A stretch of DNA of 62,345 bases from NCBI GenBank assembly GCA_017627765.1, contig JAGAGD010000011.1, positions 1 to 62,345 of the forward strand, read 5' to 3'. This document shows, piece by piece, positions 51,774 through 61,166 of this stretch. The stretch comes from Prevotella sp. (lineage in GTDB: Bacteria > Bacteroidota > Bacteroidia > Bacteroidales > Bacteroidaceae). The notes under the pieces were generated by a model, which was not told the DNA's origin, did not search any database, and was given only the letters and a program-made list of their open reading frames with translations. The position numbers and the translations under genes are program-made. The first letter of the stretch is position 1. Every line of letters begins with the position of its first letter.

Positions 51774-52751
51774 CTACTGTTGCTCTATCAGATAGTCAAC
51801 TTGGTTAAATTCCAGCCTTGCCTTGCTTACGCCGTTTGGAGTAGTCTGCAAGTGTAGTTTGCACTTCTCTGAAGGATGAGCCATGATTTCGTTGTAGTCT
51901 ATCATTACGCTGAATCCATCTGCCGTTATTGAGCGGTACTGGCTTGCGCCAACCACAAACCTTACTACGGCTTTCGACGGGAAAGTGCGTAGCAGTTTTC
52001 CCTCAGGCATGTTTACACTCGTAATAGGAACTTCAACTGTTTTTTCGGTAAGCACGTCGGGATAGAGTTCTACTTTTACGGTAGAAGGTACGCTCTTGAT
52101 ACCAGTTTGTCGTTCTATTCTCACCGTAGTCCTGACTGTGTCCGTTATGTCGTGCAGGTTGAGAGGCTCGATGTAGACATAGCGAATCTGGTCAAGCTGT
52201 TCGTTAGTGGCATAAATAGTAACGCTGTCTGGCAGTATTCTTGTGTTTGTCAAGAAATAGTTCTCGCCAGTAGTCACCTTGCCTTGAAAGCGAACAGGTA
52301 CGCGTTTGTTTGCACCATAGTTGAAATAGAACTCCAGTTTGTCGGGCTTCATCGAGACTATGCGCGACGAATTGTAGAGTTGCTGATAGATGAGGCGTTG
52401 CAGGTCGGCGGTAGAAACTGTTCCCATTCCATCGCCTTTTGCAAAGGTCTGGAAGTTTATAGCCACAGGATGAATCTTGTTTCCGAAGATGTAGGCTCCG
52501 AGAAGATAACCCTTGTCGCGCACAGTTATACGCACGGTGTCTGTATTGGTGCTTGTAATAACCACATTCTTAGGCATGTTAGTTATCACGATAGGCACAG
52601 AAACTTCCTTCTCAGTGGTTTGGTTCAGTGTGAACATGAGCCAGAAAAAACCGCTGAGAACGAAAAAGGACAAAAAAATCAAGAATTCCTTACTCAGCAG
52701 TTTGAGTAAGAAACCCTTGCTTCTTTGTATCAGTTCCTTAGTCTGCAACAT
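51774..52751 (-). CDS. YbbR-like (CdaR) domain protein
   Basis: A 325-residue protein with one N-terminal membrane segment (EFLIFLSFFVLSGFFWLMF) and an extracytoplasmic part with repeated YbbR-type modules (EVSVPIVITNMPKNVVITST, KRVPVRFQGKVTTGENYFL, KTVEVPITSVNMPEGKLLRTFP). YbbR proteins regulate diadenylate cyclase in Firmicutes; here the domain is common but its role is not known. Coupled to yajC and coaE with 9-nt gaps on both sides. Confidence 0.85.
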   Translation of the reverse strand: MLQTKELIQRSKGFLLKLLSKEFLIFLSFFVLSGFFWLMFTLNQTTEKEVSVPIVITNMPKNVVITSTNTDTVRITVRDKGYLLGAYIFGNKIHPVAINFQTFAKGDGMGTVSTADLQRLIYQQLYNSSRIVSMKPDKLEFYFNYGANKRVPVRFQGKVTTGENYFLTNTRILPDSVTIYATNEQLDQIRYVYIEPLNLHDITDTVRTTVRIERQTGIKSVPSTVKVELYPDVLTEKTVEVPITSVNMPEGKLLRTFPSKAVVRFVVGASQYRSITADGFSVMIDYNEIMAHPSEKCKLHLQTTPNGVSKARLEFNQVDYLIEQQ

Positions 52752-52760
52752 TTTCTCTAA

Positions 52761-53096
52761 TTACTTAGCAGTTGCGTTTACCTGTGTTGCGTTGATGTCG
52801 GCAAAGACGTATGATTTGTCAACTTCAATTTCTACGCCGCGTGCTATTTCAACCTTCACCTTGTTGGTGTTAAGGTCAATGCGCTTAACTACTCCGTAGA
52901 TACCGCCTCCAAGTACAACTTTTGTACCTTCAGCAAGTGCATTCTGGAACTTGCGGATTTCCTTCTGCTTCTTCTGTTGTGGACGAATCATGAAAAGCCA
53001 CATGATTGCGAAGATTGCAACCATCATTAGCAGGAAGCCAATTCCGCCTCCTCCTTGTTGTGCAGGAGCGGCTTGTAATAGGATTGCTGTGTTCAT
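52761..53096 (-). CDS. yajC: YajC, Sec translocase accessory subunit
   Basis: A 111-residue protein with a short periplasmic start, one membrane segment (GIGFLLMMVAIFAIMWLFMI) and the signature RPQQKKQKEIRKFQNALAEGTKVVLGGGIYGVV. It binds SecDF and stabilises the translocon. Follows nusB by about 100 nt and precedes the YbbR gene by 9 nt. The order nusB-yajC is common in this group. Confidence 0.95.
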   Translation of the reverse strand: MNTAILLQAAPAQQGGGGIGFLLMMVAIFAIMWLFMIRPQQKKQKEIRKFQNALAEGTKVVLGGGIYGVVKRIDLNTNKVKVEIARGVEIEVDKSYVFADINATQVNATAK

Positions 53097-53198
53097 AACT
53101 TTTTAGTTTTTCTTTGTTGTTATTTAATTATATGTTCTGTTTCTTGTTCTTTAGTCTGCGGAAATCTTCTCACTGATGCTTTAGATTGAATACAGCTA

Positions 53199-54143
53199 TT
53201 ATCTGTTTTTGTCAGCATCCATCACTTTGAAGATAACCCTGTTGGCGATAAGGTGGCGTGCAATAGCATCAAGCAGTCCGTTGATATATCCTCCGCTTCT
53301 GTGAGTAGAGTAGAGTTTTGCAATGTTGACGAACTCGTTTATCGTTACAGATATAGGTATATTCTGGAAACAAATCATCTCAGCAATAGCAATCTGCATG
53401 ATGACCACATCCATGTAAGGCATTCGTGTCAGGTCCCAGTTGTATGAAGCCTCGCTCATATACCTATTATATTGTTCAGCATTGAGAATTGCAGAGCGGA
53501 ACAGAGTGCAGGCAAAGTCGCGGTCGTTCTCGTCTTTATATTCAGGCAGAAGTTCCTGTTTCTCGCCTTTGCTCTCGTCAAATCGCTTAATGGTTTTCAG
53601 CACAAACGTATCTACAATTTCCTTGTCGTCGTTCCAGTAGAGACTCTTCTCTTCGAGAATGGCATCAAGTTCCTCGTTGTCTTGAATAAATGCACGGTAA
53701 ATCTTGCGCCATAGCTCACGGTCGCATTCATAGTTGTCTTCCTCTGCAGCCAAGTAGTCCGTATACATCTGGCTGCTTTCTATAGAGTTGCAGATGCTTC
53801 TTACAAATTCGATGTCAGTTTCCCAAACAGTCTTTTGGTTAGACGTGAATTTGTGCAGCATCTCGTTGTCTTCCAGTTGCAGTGCAAATCTGTTATTTAT
53901 AAACTTTTCTGAAGGCAGTTCTTTTTCTTCGCGTTGTGCTCTCTTAGTTGCAATTTCGTGGCGGTGGCGCATTTCTTTAGCCACAGCAACAATAAGTGCA
54001 AGAAGTAAATTGTATAAGTCGTAAGCTTTGGAAAGACTGAAAAGCAACTCTTTTTCTGCATTATCAATGTTTCGGTTGCCGTTCTGATAATAAGCATACA
54101 CCAACTGAACAATCTTAATTCGTATTAATTCTCGGTTTATCAT
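53199..54143 (-). CDS. nusB: Transcription antitermination factor NusB (long form)
   Basis: A 314-residue NusB. The NusB fold is in the last 110 or so residues: NRYMSEASYNWDLTRMPYMDVVIMQIAIAEMICFQNIPISVTINEFVNIAKLYSTHRSGGYINGLLDAI. The first 190 residues are helical and specific to Bacteroidetes, where NusB is about twice the E. coli length. It starts INRELIRIKIVQLVYAYYQNG. It acts with NusA, NusE and NusG on boxA of rRNA operons. A good promoter lies 50 nt upstream. Confidence 0.9.
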   Translation of the reverse strand: MINRELIRIKIVQLVYAYYQNGNRNIDNAEKELLFSLSKAYDLYNLLLALIVAVAKEMRHRHEIATKRAQREEKELPSEKFINNRFALQLEDNEMLHKFTSNQKTVWETDIEFVRSICNSIESSQMYTDYLAAEEDNYECDRELWRKIYRAFIQDNEELDAILEEKSLYWNDDKEIVDTFVLKTIKRFDESKGEKQELLPEYKDENDRDFACTLFRSAILNAEQYNRYMSEASYNWDLTRMPYMDVVIMQIAIAEMICFQNIPISVTINEFVNIAKLYSTHRSGGYINGLLDAIARHLIANRVIFKVMDADKNR

Positions 54144-54193
54144 AATCTTTTTCTCTCTTGAAAAATCCTAAATATGTAAATAAAATAACGCTG

Positions 54194-54225
54194 CAAATGT
54201 AGTTATTTTTATCCACACATGCAAG
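54194..54225 (-). promoter_or_regulatory. Promoter of nusB
   Basis: On the minus strand CTTG (54222-54225) and TACATTTG (54194-54201) are 20 nt apart. Transcription near 54188 leaves a leader of about 45 nt. Confidence 0.7.
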
Positions 54226-54261
54226 AATTTAGTATCAATTTATATGTTTTTTGACCTAAAC

Positions 54262-54293
54262 TTTGTCTAATTAGTAAAAAAGAATTACCTTTG
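54262..54293 (+). promoter_or_regulatory. Promoter of rplY
   Basis: TTTG (54262-54265) and TACCTTTG (54286-54293) are 20 nt apart on the plus strand, a full match to the Bacteroidetes consensus. Transcription should start near 54300. Confidence 0.85.
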
Positions 54294-54309
54294 CACCGCT
54301 TTTTCGAGC

Positions 54310-54347
54310 ATACGGAATCTCTGACAGAGCATGTATGTCTGATAGAG
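54310..54347 (+). promoter_or_regulatory. Structured leader ahead of rplY
   Basis: The 117-nt leader contains a hairpin, TCTCT-GACA closing with TGTC and AGAGA, with an internal bulge (about 54317-54347). It may be a ribosomal-protein autoregulatory site or only a mRNA structure; nothing decides this. Confidence 0.35.
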
Positions 54348-54416
54348 ACGGCCTTCGTGTGATGGCGAATTAAGCAAAAATATTAATTTCAAACTTAATT
54401 TAGAGTAACACAAAAA

Positions 54417-55022
54417 ATGAAAGAATTTCAATTAAACGGTAAAGTTCGCGAGACTTTCGGAAAGAAAGAAACAAAAATGTTGCGTAAGGAAGGACTTGTT
54501 CCTTGTAACATCTATGGTGAGAAGAAGAATGCTGACGGTTTGCCAGAAGCAATCGCTTTCACTATCCCTGCAAACGAATTGCGCAAGGTTATCTATACTC
54601 CTCATGTTTATGTTTGCAACATTAACATTGAAGGTACAAACCACGTTGCAATCATCAAGGAATTGCAGTTCCACCCAGTAACAGACGCTCTCCTCCACGT
54701 TGACTTCTATGAAGTAAACGAAACAAAGCCTATCACAATCGGTATTCCTGTTAAACTCAACGGACTTGCACAGGGTGTGCGCGATGGTGGTCGTCTTGCA
54801 TTGCAGATTCGCAAGATCAACGTTACTGCTCCTTACAAGCAGATTCCTGAAATACTCGAAATCGACGTTACAAATCTCGGTCTCGGAAAGAGCATCAAGG
54901 TTGGCGAGCTGAGCTTCGAAGGACTCGAACTGGCTACAAGCAAGGACGTTGTTGTATGTACAGTCAAGATGACTCGTGCTGCTCGTTCTGCTGCTGGTGC
55001 TACAACTGAGTCTGCTGAATAA
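54417..55022 (+). CDS. rplY: 50S ribosomal protein L25 (CTC form)
   Basis: A 201-residue L25 with the C-terminal extension of the CTC/TL5 type. The N-terminal domain (FQLNGKVRETFGKKETKMLRKEGLVPCNIYG, HPVTDALLHVDFYEVN) binds 5S rRNA. The extension (KPITIGIPVKLNGLAQGVRDGGRLALQI, VTNLGLGKSIKVGELSF) is complete. It ends with a Thr/Ala/Glu-rich tail. First gene of the rplY-pth-S4-purN group on the plus strand. Confidence 0.96.
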   Translation: MKEFQLNGKVRETFGKKETKMLRKEGLVPCNIYGEKKNADGLPEAIAFTIPANELRKVIYTPHVYVCNINIEGTNHVAIIKELQFHPVTDALLHVDFYEVNETKPITIGIPVKLNGLAQGVRDGGRLALQIRKINVTAPYKQIPEILEIDVTNLGLGKSIKVGELSFEGLELATSKDVVVCTVKMTRAARSAAGATTESAE

Positions 55023-55125
55023 TCAGTCGTTCAGCAATTTTCATATCTCGCAGAGCGCGGCTCCGATGCTGTCTCGTGCAGATAATAGTTGATTTTATTA
55101 TTAACTGGTCAACTAACTTTAATAA

Positions 55126-55713
55126 ATGGATAAGTACTTAATTGTGGGATTGGGTAATCCAGGTGCTGAATACGACGGCACTCGCCACAATGCAGGATAT
55201 ATAGTGTTGGATGCTTTTGCTAAAGTGTCCAACACTATTTTTGATGATAAGCGATATGGTTATATCGCTGAAACCTCAATAAAAGGGCGGAAAGTGTTCC
55301 TGCTGAAGCCCACAACCTTCATGAATCTTAGTGGTAATGCTGTGCGCTACTGGCTTAATAAAGAGAACATCGACCAGAAGCGTATGCTCGTCATATCCGA
55401 TGAAATAGCCCTCCCGTTAGGACAGTTCCGCCTGAAGGCTAACGGCAGCAATGGCGGTCATAACGGATTAGGACACATTCAGCAACTCATCGGGCAGGAC
55501 TATCCCAGACTTCGCATCGGCATAGGCAACAACTATCCGAGAGGAGGACAGGTAGACTGGGTTCTTGGGCATTTCTCTGAAGAGGAAAAAACAGTTCTCC
55601 AGCCCGTAGTTGACACTTGTACTGAACTGATTCAGAGTTTTGTGCTTGCAGGAATTGACATCACCATGAATCAGTTTAACAAAAAGGGAAAAGGCGAAAA
55701 GCCAAAGACATAA
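55126..55713 (+). CDS. pth: Peptidyl-tRNA hydrolase
   Basis: A 195-residue Pth that releases peptides from stalled peptidyl-tRNA. YLIVGLGNPGAEYDGTRHNAGYIVLD contains the catalytic His (H20) and Asn (N10). LLKPTTFMNLSGNAVRYW has the second Asn, and the DEIALPLGQFRLK region and SNGGHNGLGHI complete the site. Followed 4 nt later by the S4-domain gene. Confidence 0.97.
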   Translation: MDKYLIVGLGNPGAEYDGTRHNAGYIVLDAFAKVSNTIFDDKRYGYIAETSIKGRKVFLLKPTTFMNLSGNAVRYWLNKENIDQKRMLVISDEIALPLGQFRLKANGSNGGHNGLGHIQQLIGQDYPRLRIGIGNNYPRGGQVDWVLGHFSEEEKTVLQPVVDTCTELIQSFVLAGIDITMNQFNKKGKGEKPKT

Positions 55714-55717
55714 CAAG

Positions 55718-56134
55718 ATGGAGGCAAGAATTGACAAATGGCTCTGGGCAGCACGCATCTTCAAGACGCGCTCCATTGCTGCCGATGCCTGCAAGAACGG
55801 GCGTGTTACCATCAACGGAGTGAACGTGAAACCATCGCGCCCGCTCAAGGAAGGCGAGATAGTCAGCGTTAAGAAGCCACCCGTTACCTATTCATTCCGC
55901 GTCATCAAGTGCATAGAGCAGCGAGTAGGTGCAAAACTTCTGCCAGAGGTCTACGAGAACGTTACCGACCCTAAGCAGTATGAGATTCTGGAAATGAGCC
56001 GTATCAGCGGATTCATTGACAGGGCAAGAGGCACAGGACGACCTACCAAGAAAGACAGGCGTGCGATGGAAGCCTTCATCGAGCCCCTCTACTTCGACGA
56101 TGGCGACGACGACGATGACTTCCTTGACGACTGA
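55718..56134 (+). CDS. hslR: S4-domain RNA-binding protein (Hsp15-like)
   Basis: A 138-residue protein. The S4 domain is at the start: ARIDKWLWAARIFKTRSIAADACKNGRVTINGVNVKPSRPLKEGEIVSV, the pattern of Hsp15, which rescues stalled 50S subunits with nascent chains. The C-terminal part is Asp-rich (GDDDDDFLDD). Four nt from pth, a typical neighbour. Confidence 0.9.
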   Translation: MEARIDKWLWAARIFKTRSIAADACKNGRVTINGVNVKPSRPLKEGEIVSVKKPPVTYSFRVIKCIEQRVGAKLLPEVYENVTDPKQYEILEMSRISGFIDRARGTGRPTKKDRRAMEAFIEPLYFDDGDDDDDFLDD

Positions 56135-56218
56135 TTGCCTTTGTAAATCAGCAATTTATCAGTAAGCATAATTTATTTCATTAACAACGAAAACAACTTC
56201 AAGTAACATAAAGACACC

Positions 56219-56788
56219 ATGCGCAACATTGCTATTTTCGCTTCAGGCAGTGGAACCAACTGCGAGAACATAATCAACTATTTTGCCGATTCCAGCGAAG
56301 TAAACATTGCCGTTGTCATCTGCAACAAAGCCGATGCAAAGGTTCTTGAGCGTGCAGACCGTCTTGGAGTTGACTCTGTTGTTATAACCAAACACCAGTT
56401 TGCCGACAAAGACTATGTTCTCTCCGTCTTAAGCAACTATGGCATTGAGGTAATTGTGCTTGCAGGCTTCCTGCTGATGGTTCCCGACTATCTTATTGAG
56501 GCGTATCCTCGCCGCATCATCAACCTTCATCCAGCTTTGCTTCCTAAGTTCGGGGGCAACGGAATGTACGGCCACTTCGTCCACGAGGCTGTTAAAAAAG
56601 CAGGCGAAACCGAGACAGGCATGACAGTGCATTATGTTACAAACGTGTGCGACGGAGGCGAGATAATAGCGCAGTTCAGTTGCAAGTTGTCTCCATCCGA
56701 CACCGTTGAAGATATAGCCGAGAAAGAGCATCAACTCGAAATGGCACACTTCCCCCAAGTAATAGAGCAGTTTGTCAGCAGCCTGTAG
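56219..56788 (+). CDS. purN: Phosphoribosylglycinamide formyltransferase
   Basis: A 189-residue PurN that transfers a formyl group from 10-formyl-THF to GAR in purine synthesis. NIAIFASGSGTNCENII is the phosphate loop; catalytic Asn-His-Asp residues are in RRIINLHPALLPKFGG and the late GMTVHYVTNVCDGGEIIAQ. Slightly shorter than the E. coli enzyme. It stands 84 nt after the S4 gene. Confidence 0.95.
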   Translation: MRNIAIFASGSGTNCENIINYFADSSEVNIAVVICNKADAKVLERADRLGVDSVVITKHQFADKDYVLSVLSNYGIEVIVLAGFLLMVPDYLIEAYPRRIINLHPALLPKFGGNGMYGHFVHEAVKKAGETETGMTVHYVTNVCDGGEIIAQFSCKLSPSDTVEDIAEKEHQLEMAHFPQVIEQFVSSL

Positions 56789-56821
56789 AGTCTTATTTCT
56801 ATCTTTTTGTTTCCCAATACC

Positions 56822-56847
56822 GAGTTATCGCACTTGTTCGATAACTC
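56822..56847. terminator. Hairpin after purN
   Basis: GAGTTATCG pairs with CGATAACTC around an 8-nt loop, 34 nt after the purN stop. There is no T run, so termination is not certain. The remaining gap to the tracrRNA (56850-57055) holds no gene, but see the repeat-like piece at 57012-57033. Confidence 0.45.
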
Positions 56848-57057
56848 AAAGTCGGCAGTTAATCACTCCTTTCTGCAATGTCTGAACTTGCTTTTGCATT
56901 GATTAAAGATGAGGGATAAATGATTAAGGTTGTTTCTGAATTCTATTTTCCATTAATCATTAATATTCAACTGAGGGGCATTGTTCTATATGTGATACTT
57001 GAAAAATACCAGTCAAAGCACTACTAATTGATAAAAAGAAAATCTATTTATTAAAAT

Positions 57058-57147
57058 AAAAAAGAACCGCTACTATTAAGAAATAGTTTTGGCTCTCTTT
57101 AATGTTCACAACGGAATAATCCTTATTGTGAATATCACTCATTATTA
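57058..57147 (-). ncRNA. tracrRNA for the type II-C Cas9
   Basis: On the minus strand, the 5' part (TACTAATAATGAGTGATATT, then CACAAT) is complementary to the first 25 or so nt of the CRISPR repeat, with one bulge and two small mismatches. Then come a nexus-like hairpin (GGATTATTCC) and a terminator hairpin: GAGCC...ACTATT pairing with AATAGT...GGTTC, followed by TTTTTT (57058-57063). The RNA is about 90 nt long, runs away from cas9, and has its own promoter. Anti-repeat, nexus and terminal hairpin are in the order known for tracrRNAs. Confidence 0.88.
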
Positions 57148-57153
57148 GTACTG

Positions 57154-57185
57154 CAAAAGTAATAAAATAGTTTATAATAAGCAAA
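57154..57185 (-). promoter_or_regulatory. Promoter of the tracrRNA
   Basis: On the minus strand TTTG (57182-57185) and TACTTTTG (57154-57161) are 20 nt apart; transcription should begin near 57147, at the first base of the anti-repeat. Confidence 0.8.
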
Positions 57186-57266
57186 TTTTATATCTTTTAA
57201 AATTCAAAAAACAGATGTTTAATCAAAAAAGATTGATTTACCATGGTCTTTTTCATTGTTTTTTGT

Positions 57267-57274
57267 TAACTTCG
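57267..57274 (+). promoter_or_regulatory. Candidate -7 element for cas9
   Basis: TAACTTCG followed by CATGCA differs from TAnnTTTG at one base. Transcription near 57280 gives a short leader of about 18 nt before ATG at 57298. No -33 box is clear. Confidence 0.4.
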
Positions 57275-57297
57275 CATGCATTAAATAAAAAATATCA

Positions 57298-60200
57298 ATG
57301 AAATATATATTAGGATTAGACCCTGGAGTTTCCAGCATTGGGTGGGCTCTGGTTTTAGAATCGGAAAATAATGATGGGAATTCCCAGATAATAGCATCTG
57401 GAACTGTTAAGGTTAACTTCGATAATTTTGCATATATCAATGCAAAGGATAAGATTTCAGATAGTGGCAATCCTGTAGATTTGTTTATAGAAGGATTTAC
57501 TGTTTCGCCTAATCTGATTAGGAGAGACCGTAGAGGTTCACGTAGACGATTGCAGCATTATAAACAGCGCCGAACTGACTTAATAAGAATCTTATATGAA
57601 TATGGCATAATTGATGATGCTACACATCTTTATGAAGAAGGCAAAAATACAACTTTCGAGACATATAGGCTGAGAGCCAAAGCTGCAAGAGAAAAAGTTT
57701 CTTTAGAAGAACTTGCAAGAGTTTTGCTCATGATAAATAAAAAACGTGGCTATAAAAGTTGTAATAATTTTGATTCTGACTTAGAAGAACAACAGGGAGA
57801 TTATTTATCTTCTATAGTGAATAGAAGTAAGATTTTGTTAGAAACACATCAAACTGTTGGAGAATATCTTATGAAAGAAATAGATTTGCATCCTTTGCAA
57901 GGTATAAAAAACAAGGTATTCTATAGAAAAGACTATGAGGCGGAGTTTGAACAAATATGGAAAACACAAATACAGTATCATCCAGAGTTAACCAAAAATC
58001 TAAAAAAGATACTGAAAAATAAGATTATCTTTTTCCAAAGACCAATTGAAAGTAAGAAAAATGAAGTTGGTCTATGCGAAATAGAGAGCAAAAAAATAGA
58101 AATAGAGCGGAATGGCAAGAAGCAAGTTGTAATAACAGGTAGTAAGGTATGTCCAATTTCCTCTCCGTTATTTCAGGAATTTAGAATTTGGCAGCGCTTA
58201 AACGATACAACACTTACAAAAATTACAACTTTAGAGAGGCGAAGTCTTACTCTTGATGAGAAGAAAATGCTTGCTTCTGAATTAGCTATTAGGAAAGAAC
58301 TTACGAAAAAAGAGGTTCTGAAACTCCTTGTTAATAAACAAGCAAAATCATTTGATTTGAATTTTGAGAAGTTTATTGGCAATGAAACACAAGCAAAATT
58401 AGTTAAGGCTTATCTGAAAATTTTGGAGTTGTCAGGACATGAAGTTCCTAATATAAAAAAGTCTAAGGCACAAGATGTTGTAAATTGTATTTGTCAGATA
58501 TTTCAAAGTTTAGGTTATAACATTGAAGCTGTTGAAGGTGTTATAACAGAACAGTCAGATATTTATTTCCAGCCATATTATAGGCTATGGCATCTTATTT
58601 ATTCTTTTCCTGGAGATAATACTCGTTCTGGTAATGATAAGTTAGTTCAGCGAATAAATGAATTTTTCAGATTTGAAAACGAAGAATATTCCAAAGTTAT
58701 TGCAGGCATTGTATTTGAAAAAGGATATGGCAGTTTAAGCGCAAAAGCATTGCAAAAGATTTTACCAAAACTAAAAGAAGGCTATCAATATAGCGATGCT
58801 TGTAAATTAGTTGGCTATAACCATTCAAAACATTCAATAACAAAGCAGGAAAACAATGCAAGGGTATTAAAAAAGCATTTGGAACATATTCCACATAACA
58901 GTTTGAGGAATCCTCTTGTGGAGCGAGTTCTTAATCAGATGGTTTCTCTTGTAAACAACTTAATGGATGAATATGGTTCTGAATATGGAGAATTTGATGA
59001 AATTCGTATAGAGTTAGCCCGCGACCTTAGTAATAGTAGTGAAAGACGTAAGAAAGAATCACAGAACATAGAGAAAAACACGAAAGAGAAAGAAGCATGC
59101 AGGGCAGAATTATTGGAAAAACTCAAAGAGTTTGGTGCTAATGTTACTTATGTCAGCGAAAACGATGTGCTGAAATACAGATTGTATAAGGAATTGGCGC
59201 TGAATGGTTATAAGACGCTTTACTCTAATAAGTTGATAGACTTGAAAGAGTTAATTCTTGGCAGAGGATTTGATAAGGAACATATAATTCCAAAGGCTTT
59301 ACGCTTTGATAATTCTTTTTCTAATCTTACAATTGAATGTTCAGATGTCAATCTAACTAAAAGTAAAACAACAGCCATTGATTTTATAAAGGCAAAGTAT
59401 GGAGATGAGGCAGTTCAGAATTATATCCTAAAAATTAACGACCTTTATAGTAAGGGGGCTTTCAGCAAAGCAAAGAAAGAAAACTTGTTGCGGACCGCTT
59501 CTGATATCCCAAATGAGTCTTCAAATCGAGACTTAAATCTTACACGCTATATAAATAAGAAAGCAATTGAGATTTTAGAAAATGTTACAAGAAAAGTTGT
59601 TCCTACTACTGGAAGAATAACAAGTTTGTTGCGTAAAGATTGGCAACTGGTAAATGTATTGCAAGAACTGGTTTGGGATAAATATAAAAAATTGGGTCTT
59701 ATAGATTCATATATAGACAAAAACAAAAAGGTTGTTCAGCAAATTAGACAAAGCGTTTGGACAAAACGCAGCGACCATAGAAACCATGCAATGGATGCCA
59801 TTACCGTTGCTTTCACTAATCCAAAATTTATTTACTATCTAAACTCTTTAAACTCTCAAGGAGATAACCGTTTGCAACTTTTGCAGATGAGACAGAAATA
59901 TATGCATAGAGATGATAAAGGCAATTGGGTTTTCAATCCTCCTATGCCTGTCGGGAAACTACGTGCAGAGGTAAAAAGGCAGTTAGAGAACATCATAGTC
60001 TTCTACCAGTCTTCTTCAAAAATAGCAACTCCTAATGTTAATATTACAAAGTCTAAGAGTAAACAGAGTGGATATAGGCAAACGTTGCTTACTCCAAGAG
60101 GAAAGCTGCATGATGACACTTATTTTGGAGTAATAAAACAACAAAAAGTAGAAAAACTTACTGTAGATAAAAGTTTTGACGAACAGCGAATATCTACTGT

Positions 60201-61137
60201 TACAAAAGATAAATATAGAATTGCTCTGCTTAATCGGCTTATGCAGTACGACAATGACCCTAAAAAAGCATTTACTGGAAAGAATTCATTAGATAAGAAT
60301 CCAATATGGATTGATGATAGACAGACAAAATCTGTTCCTCTTGAGGTTAAATGTCTACAAAGTATAACCTTATATACTAAGCGTGTTCCTGTTAATGAAA
60401 ACTTGAAAGTAGAGAACGTGATAAATGGGAATGTCAAGGCTATTCTTCAAAACAGACTATCTGAGTTTGGCGGCAAAGCAAAAGAGGCATTCACAAATTT
60501 AGATGATAGACCTATATGGTTTAACAAAGAGAAGGGTATTTGCATTAAGTCTGTTATAGTGAAGGCTGCCGATGTGAAAAAACCAATAGCACTTCACAAG
60601 AAACGCAACAGAGACGGAACTTGTTTCTTTGATAATAACGGAAAGACTGCTCCTGTTGATTTTGTTAAACCTAATAATAATCATCATTCTGATATTTATA
60701 TTGACGACAAGGGAAAACTGCATGAGCGTGTTGTAACATTCTTTGAAGCCGTCAGGATGGTTAACAGCAACATGCCTGTAGTAGATGAATCATACAAAGC
60801 AGATGAAGGTTGGAGTTATCTCTTTTCTGTTAAGCGATACGATTATTTTGTTCTTCCTGACAAAGAAAGTGGTTTTGACCCTTTGTCTTTAGATGTAACC
60901 AATCCTGATAACTATCATTTAGTAAGCCAGCATTTGTTTAGAGTGCAAAAGATATCGTCTATGAATTATTTGTTAAGACAACATATTGATACTGCAAGTA
61001 AAACACCAGAAGAACTGAAAGGCGTATCATGGGTTATGATTAGAAGTTTAAATGATTTTATTGGTAGTGTCAAGGTTTCTGTTAACCGAATAGGCAAAAT
61101 ATCTATAATAAAGAAAATTCGTGTTGATTGTAAATGA
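57298..61137 (+). CDS. cas9: Cas9, type II-C CRISPR RNA-guided nuclease
   Basis: A 1279-residue Cas9 with all catalytic residues. RuvC-I: ILGLDPGVSSIGWALV (Asp 8). Arg-rich bridge helix: NLIRRDRRGSRRRLQHYKQR (about 77-97). RuvC-II: FDEIRIELARDL (Glu 572). HNH: GFDKEHIIPKALRFDNSFSN with Glu 661-His 662 and Asn 685 in DVNLTKS; the first metal ligand is Glu rather than Asp, as in other Bacteroidetes Cas9. RuvC-III: KRSDHRNHAMDAITVAF (His 830, Asp 833). A REC lobe lies between the bridge helix and RuvC-II and a PAM-interacting domain at the end. It cuts DNA matched by crRNA-tracrRNA. cas1, cas2 and csn2 or cas4 are not seen. tracrRNA upstream, array downstream. Confidence 0.97.
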   Translation: MKYILGLDPGVSSIGWALVLESENNDGNSQIIASGTVKVNFDNFAYINAKDKISDSGNPVDLFIEGFTVSPNLIRRDRRGSRRRLQHYKQRRTDLIRILYEYGIIDDATHLYEEGKNTTFETYRLRAKAAREKVSLEELARVLLMINKKRGYKSCNNFDSDLEEQQGDYLSSIVNRSKILLETHQTVGEYLMKEIDLHPLQGIKNKVFYRKDYEAEFEQIWKTQIQYHPELTKNLKKILKNKIIFFQRPIESKKNEVGLCEIESKKIEIERNGKKQVVITGSKVCPISSPLFQEFRIWQRLNDTTLTKITTLERRSLTLDEKKMLASELAIRKELTKKEVLKLLVNKQAKSFDLNFEKFIGNETQAKLVKAYLKILELSGHEVPNIKKSKAQDVVNCICQIFQSLGYNIEAVEGVITEQSDIYFQPYYRLWHLIYSFPGDNTRSGNDKLVQRINEFFRFENEEYSKVIAGIVFEKGYGSLSAKALQKILPKLKEGYQYSDACKLVGYNHSKHSITKQENNARVLKKHLEHIPHNSLRNPLVERVLNQMVSLVNNLMDEYGSEYGEFDEIRIELARDLSNSSERRKKESQNIEKNTKEKEACRAELLEKLKEFGANVTYVSENDVLKYRLYKELALNGYKTLYSNKLIDLKELILGRGFDKEHIIPKALRFDNSFSNLTIECSDVNLTKSKTTAIDFIKAKYGDEAVQNYILKINDLYSKGAFSKAKKENLLRTASDIPNESSNRDLNLTRYINKKAIEILENVTRKVVPTTGRITSLLRKDWQLVNVLQELVWDKYKKLGLIDSYIDKNKKVVQQIRQSVWTKRSDHRNHAMDAITVAFTNPKFIYYLNSLNSQGDNRLQLLQMRQKYMHRDDKGNWVFNPPMPVGKLRAEVKRQLENIIVFYQSSSKIATPNVNITKSKSKQSGYRQTLLTPRGKLHDDTYFGVIKQQKVEKLTVDKSFDEQRISTVTKDKYRIALLNRLMQYDNDPKKAFTGKNSLDKNPIWIDDRQTKSVPLEVKCLQSITLYTKRVPVNENLKVENVINGNVKAILQNRLSEFGGKAKEAFTNLDDRPIWFNKEKGICIKSVIVKAADVKKPIALHKKRNRDGTCFFDNNGKTAPVDFVKPNNNHHSDIYIDDKGKLHERVVTFFEAVRMVNSNMPVVDESYKADEGWSYLFSVKRYDYFVLPDKESGFDPLSLDVTNPDNYHLVSQHLFRVQKISSMNYLLRQHIDTASKTPEELKGVSWVMIRSLNDFIGSVKVSVNRIGKISIIKKIRVDCK

Positions 61138-61166
61138 AAAAATCCCGCATCAAGCGGGATTTTTTC
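61138..61166. terminator. Bidirectional terminator between cas9 and the array
   Basis: AATCCCGC, loop ATCAA, GCGGGATT with A/T runs on both sides. It ends the cas9 message on one strand and any leftward array transcript on the other. Confidence 0.9.
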
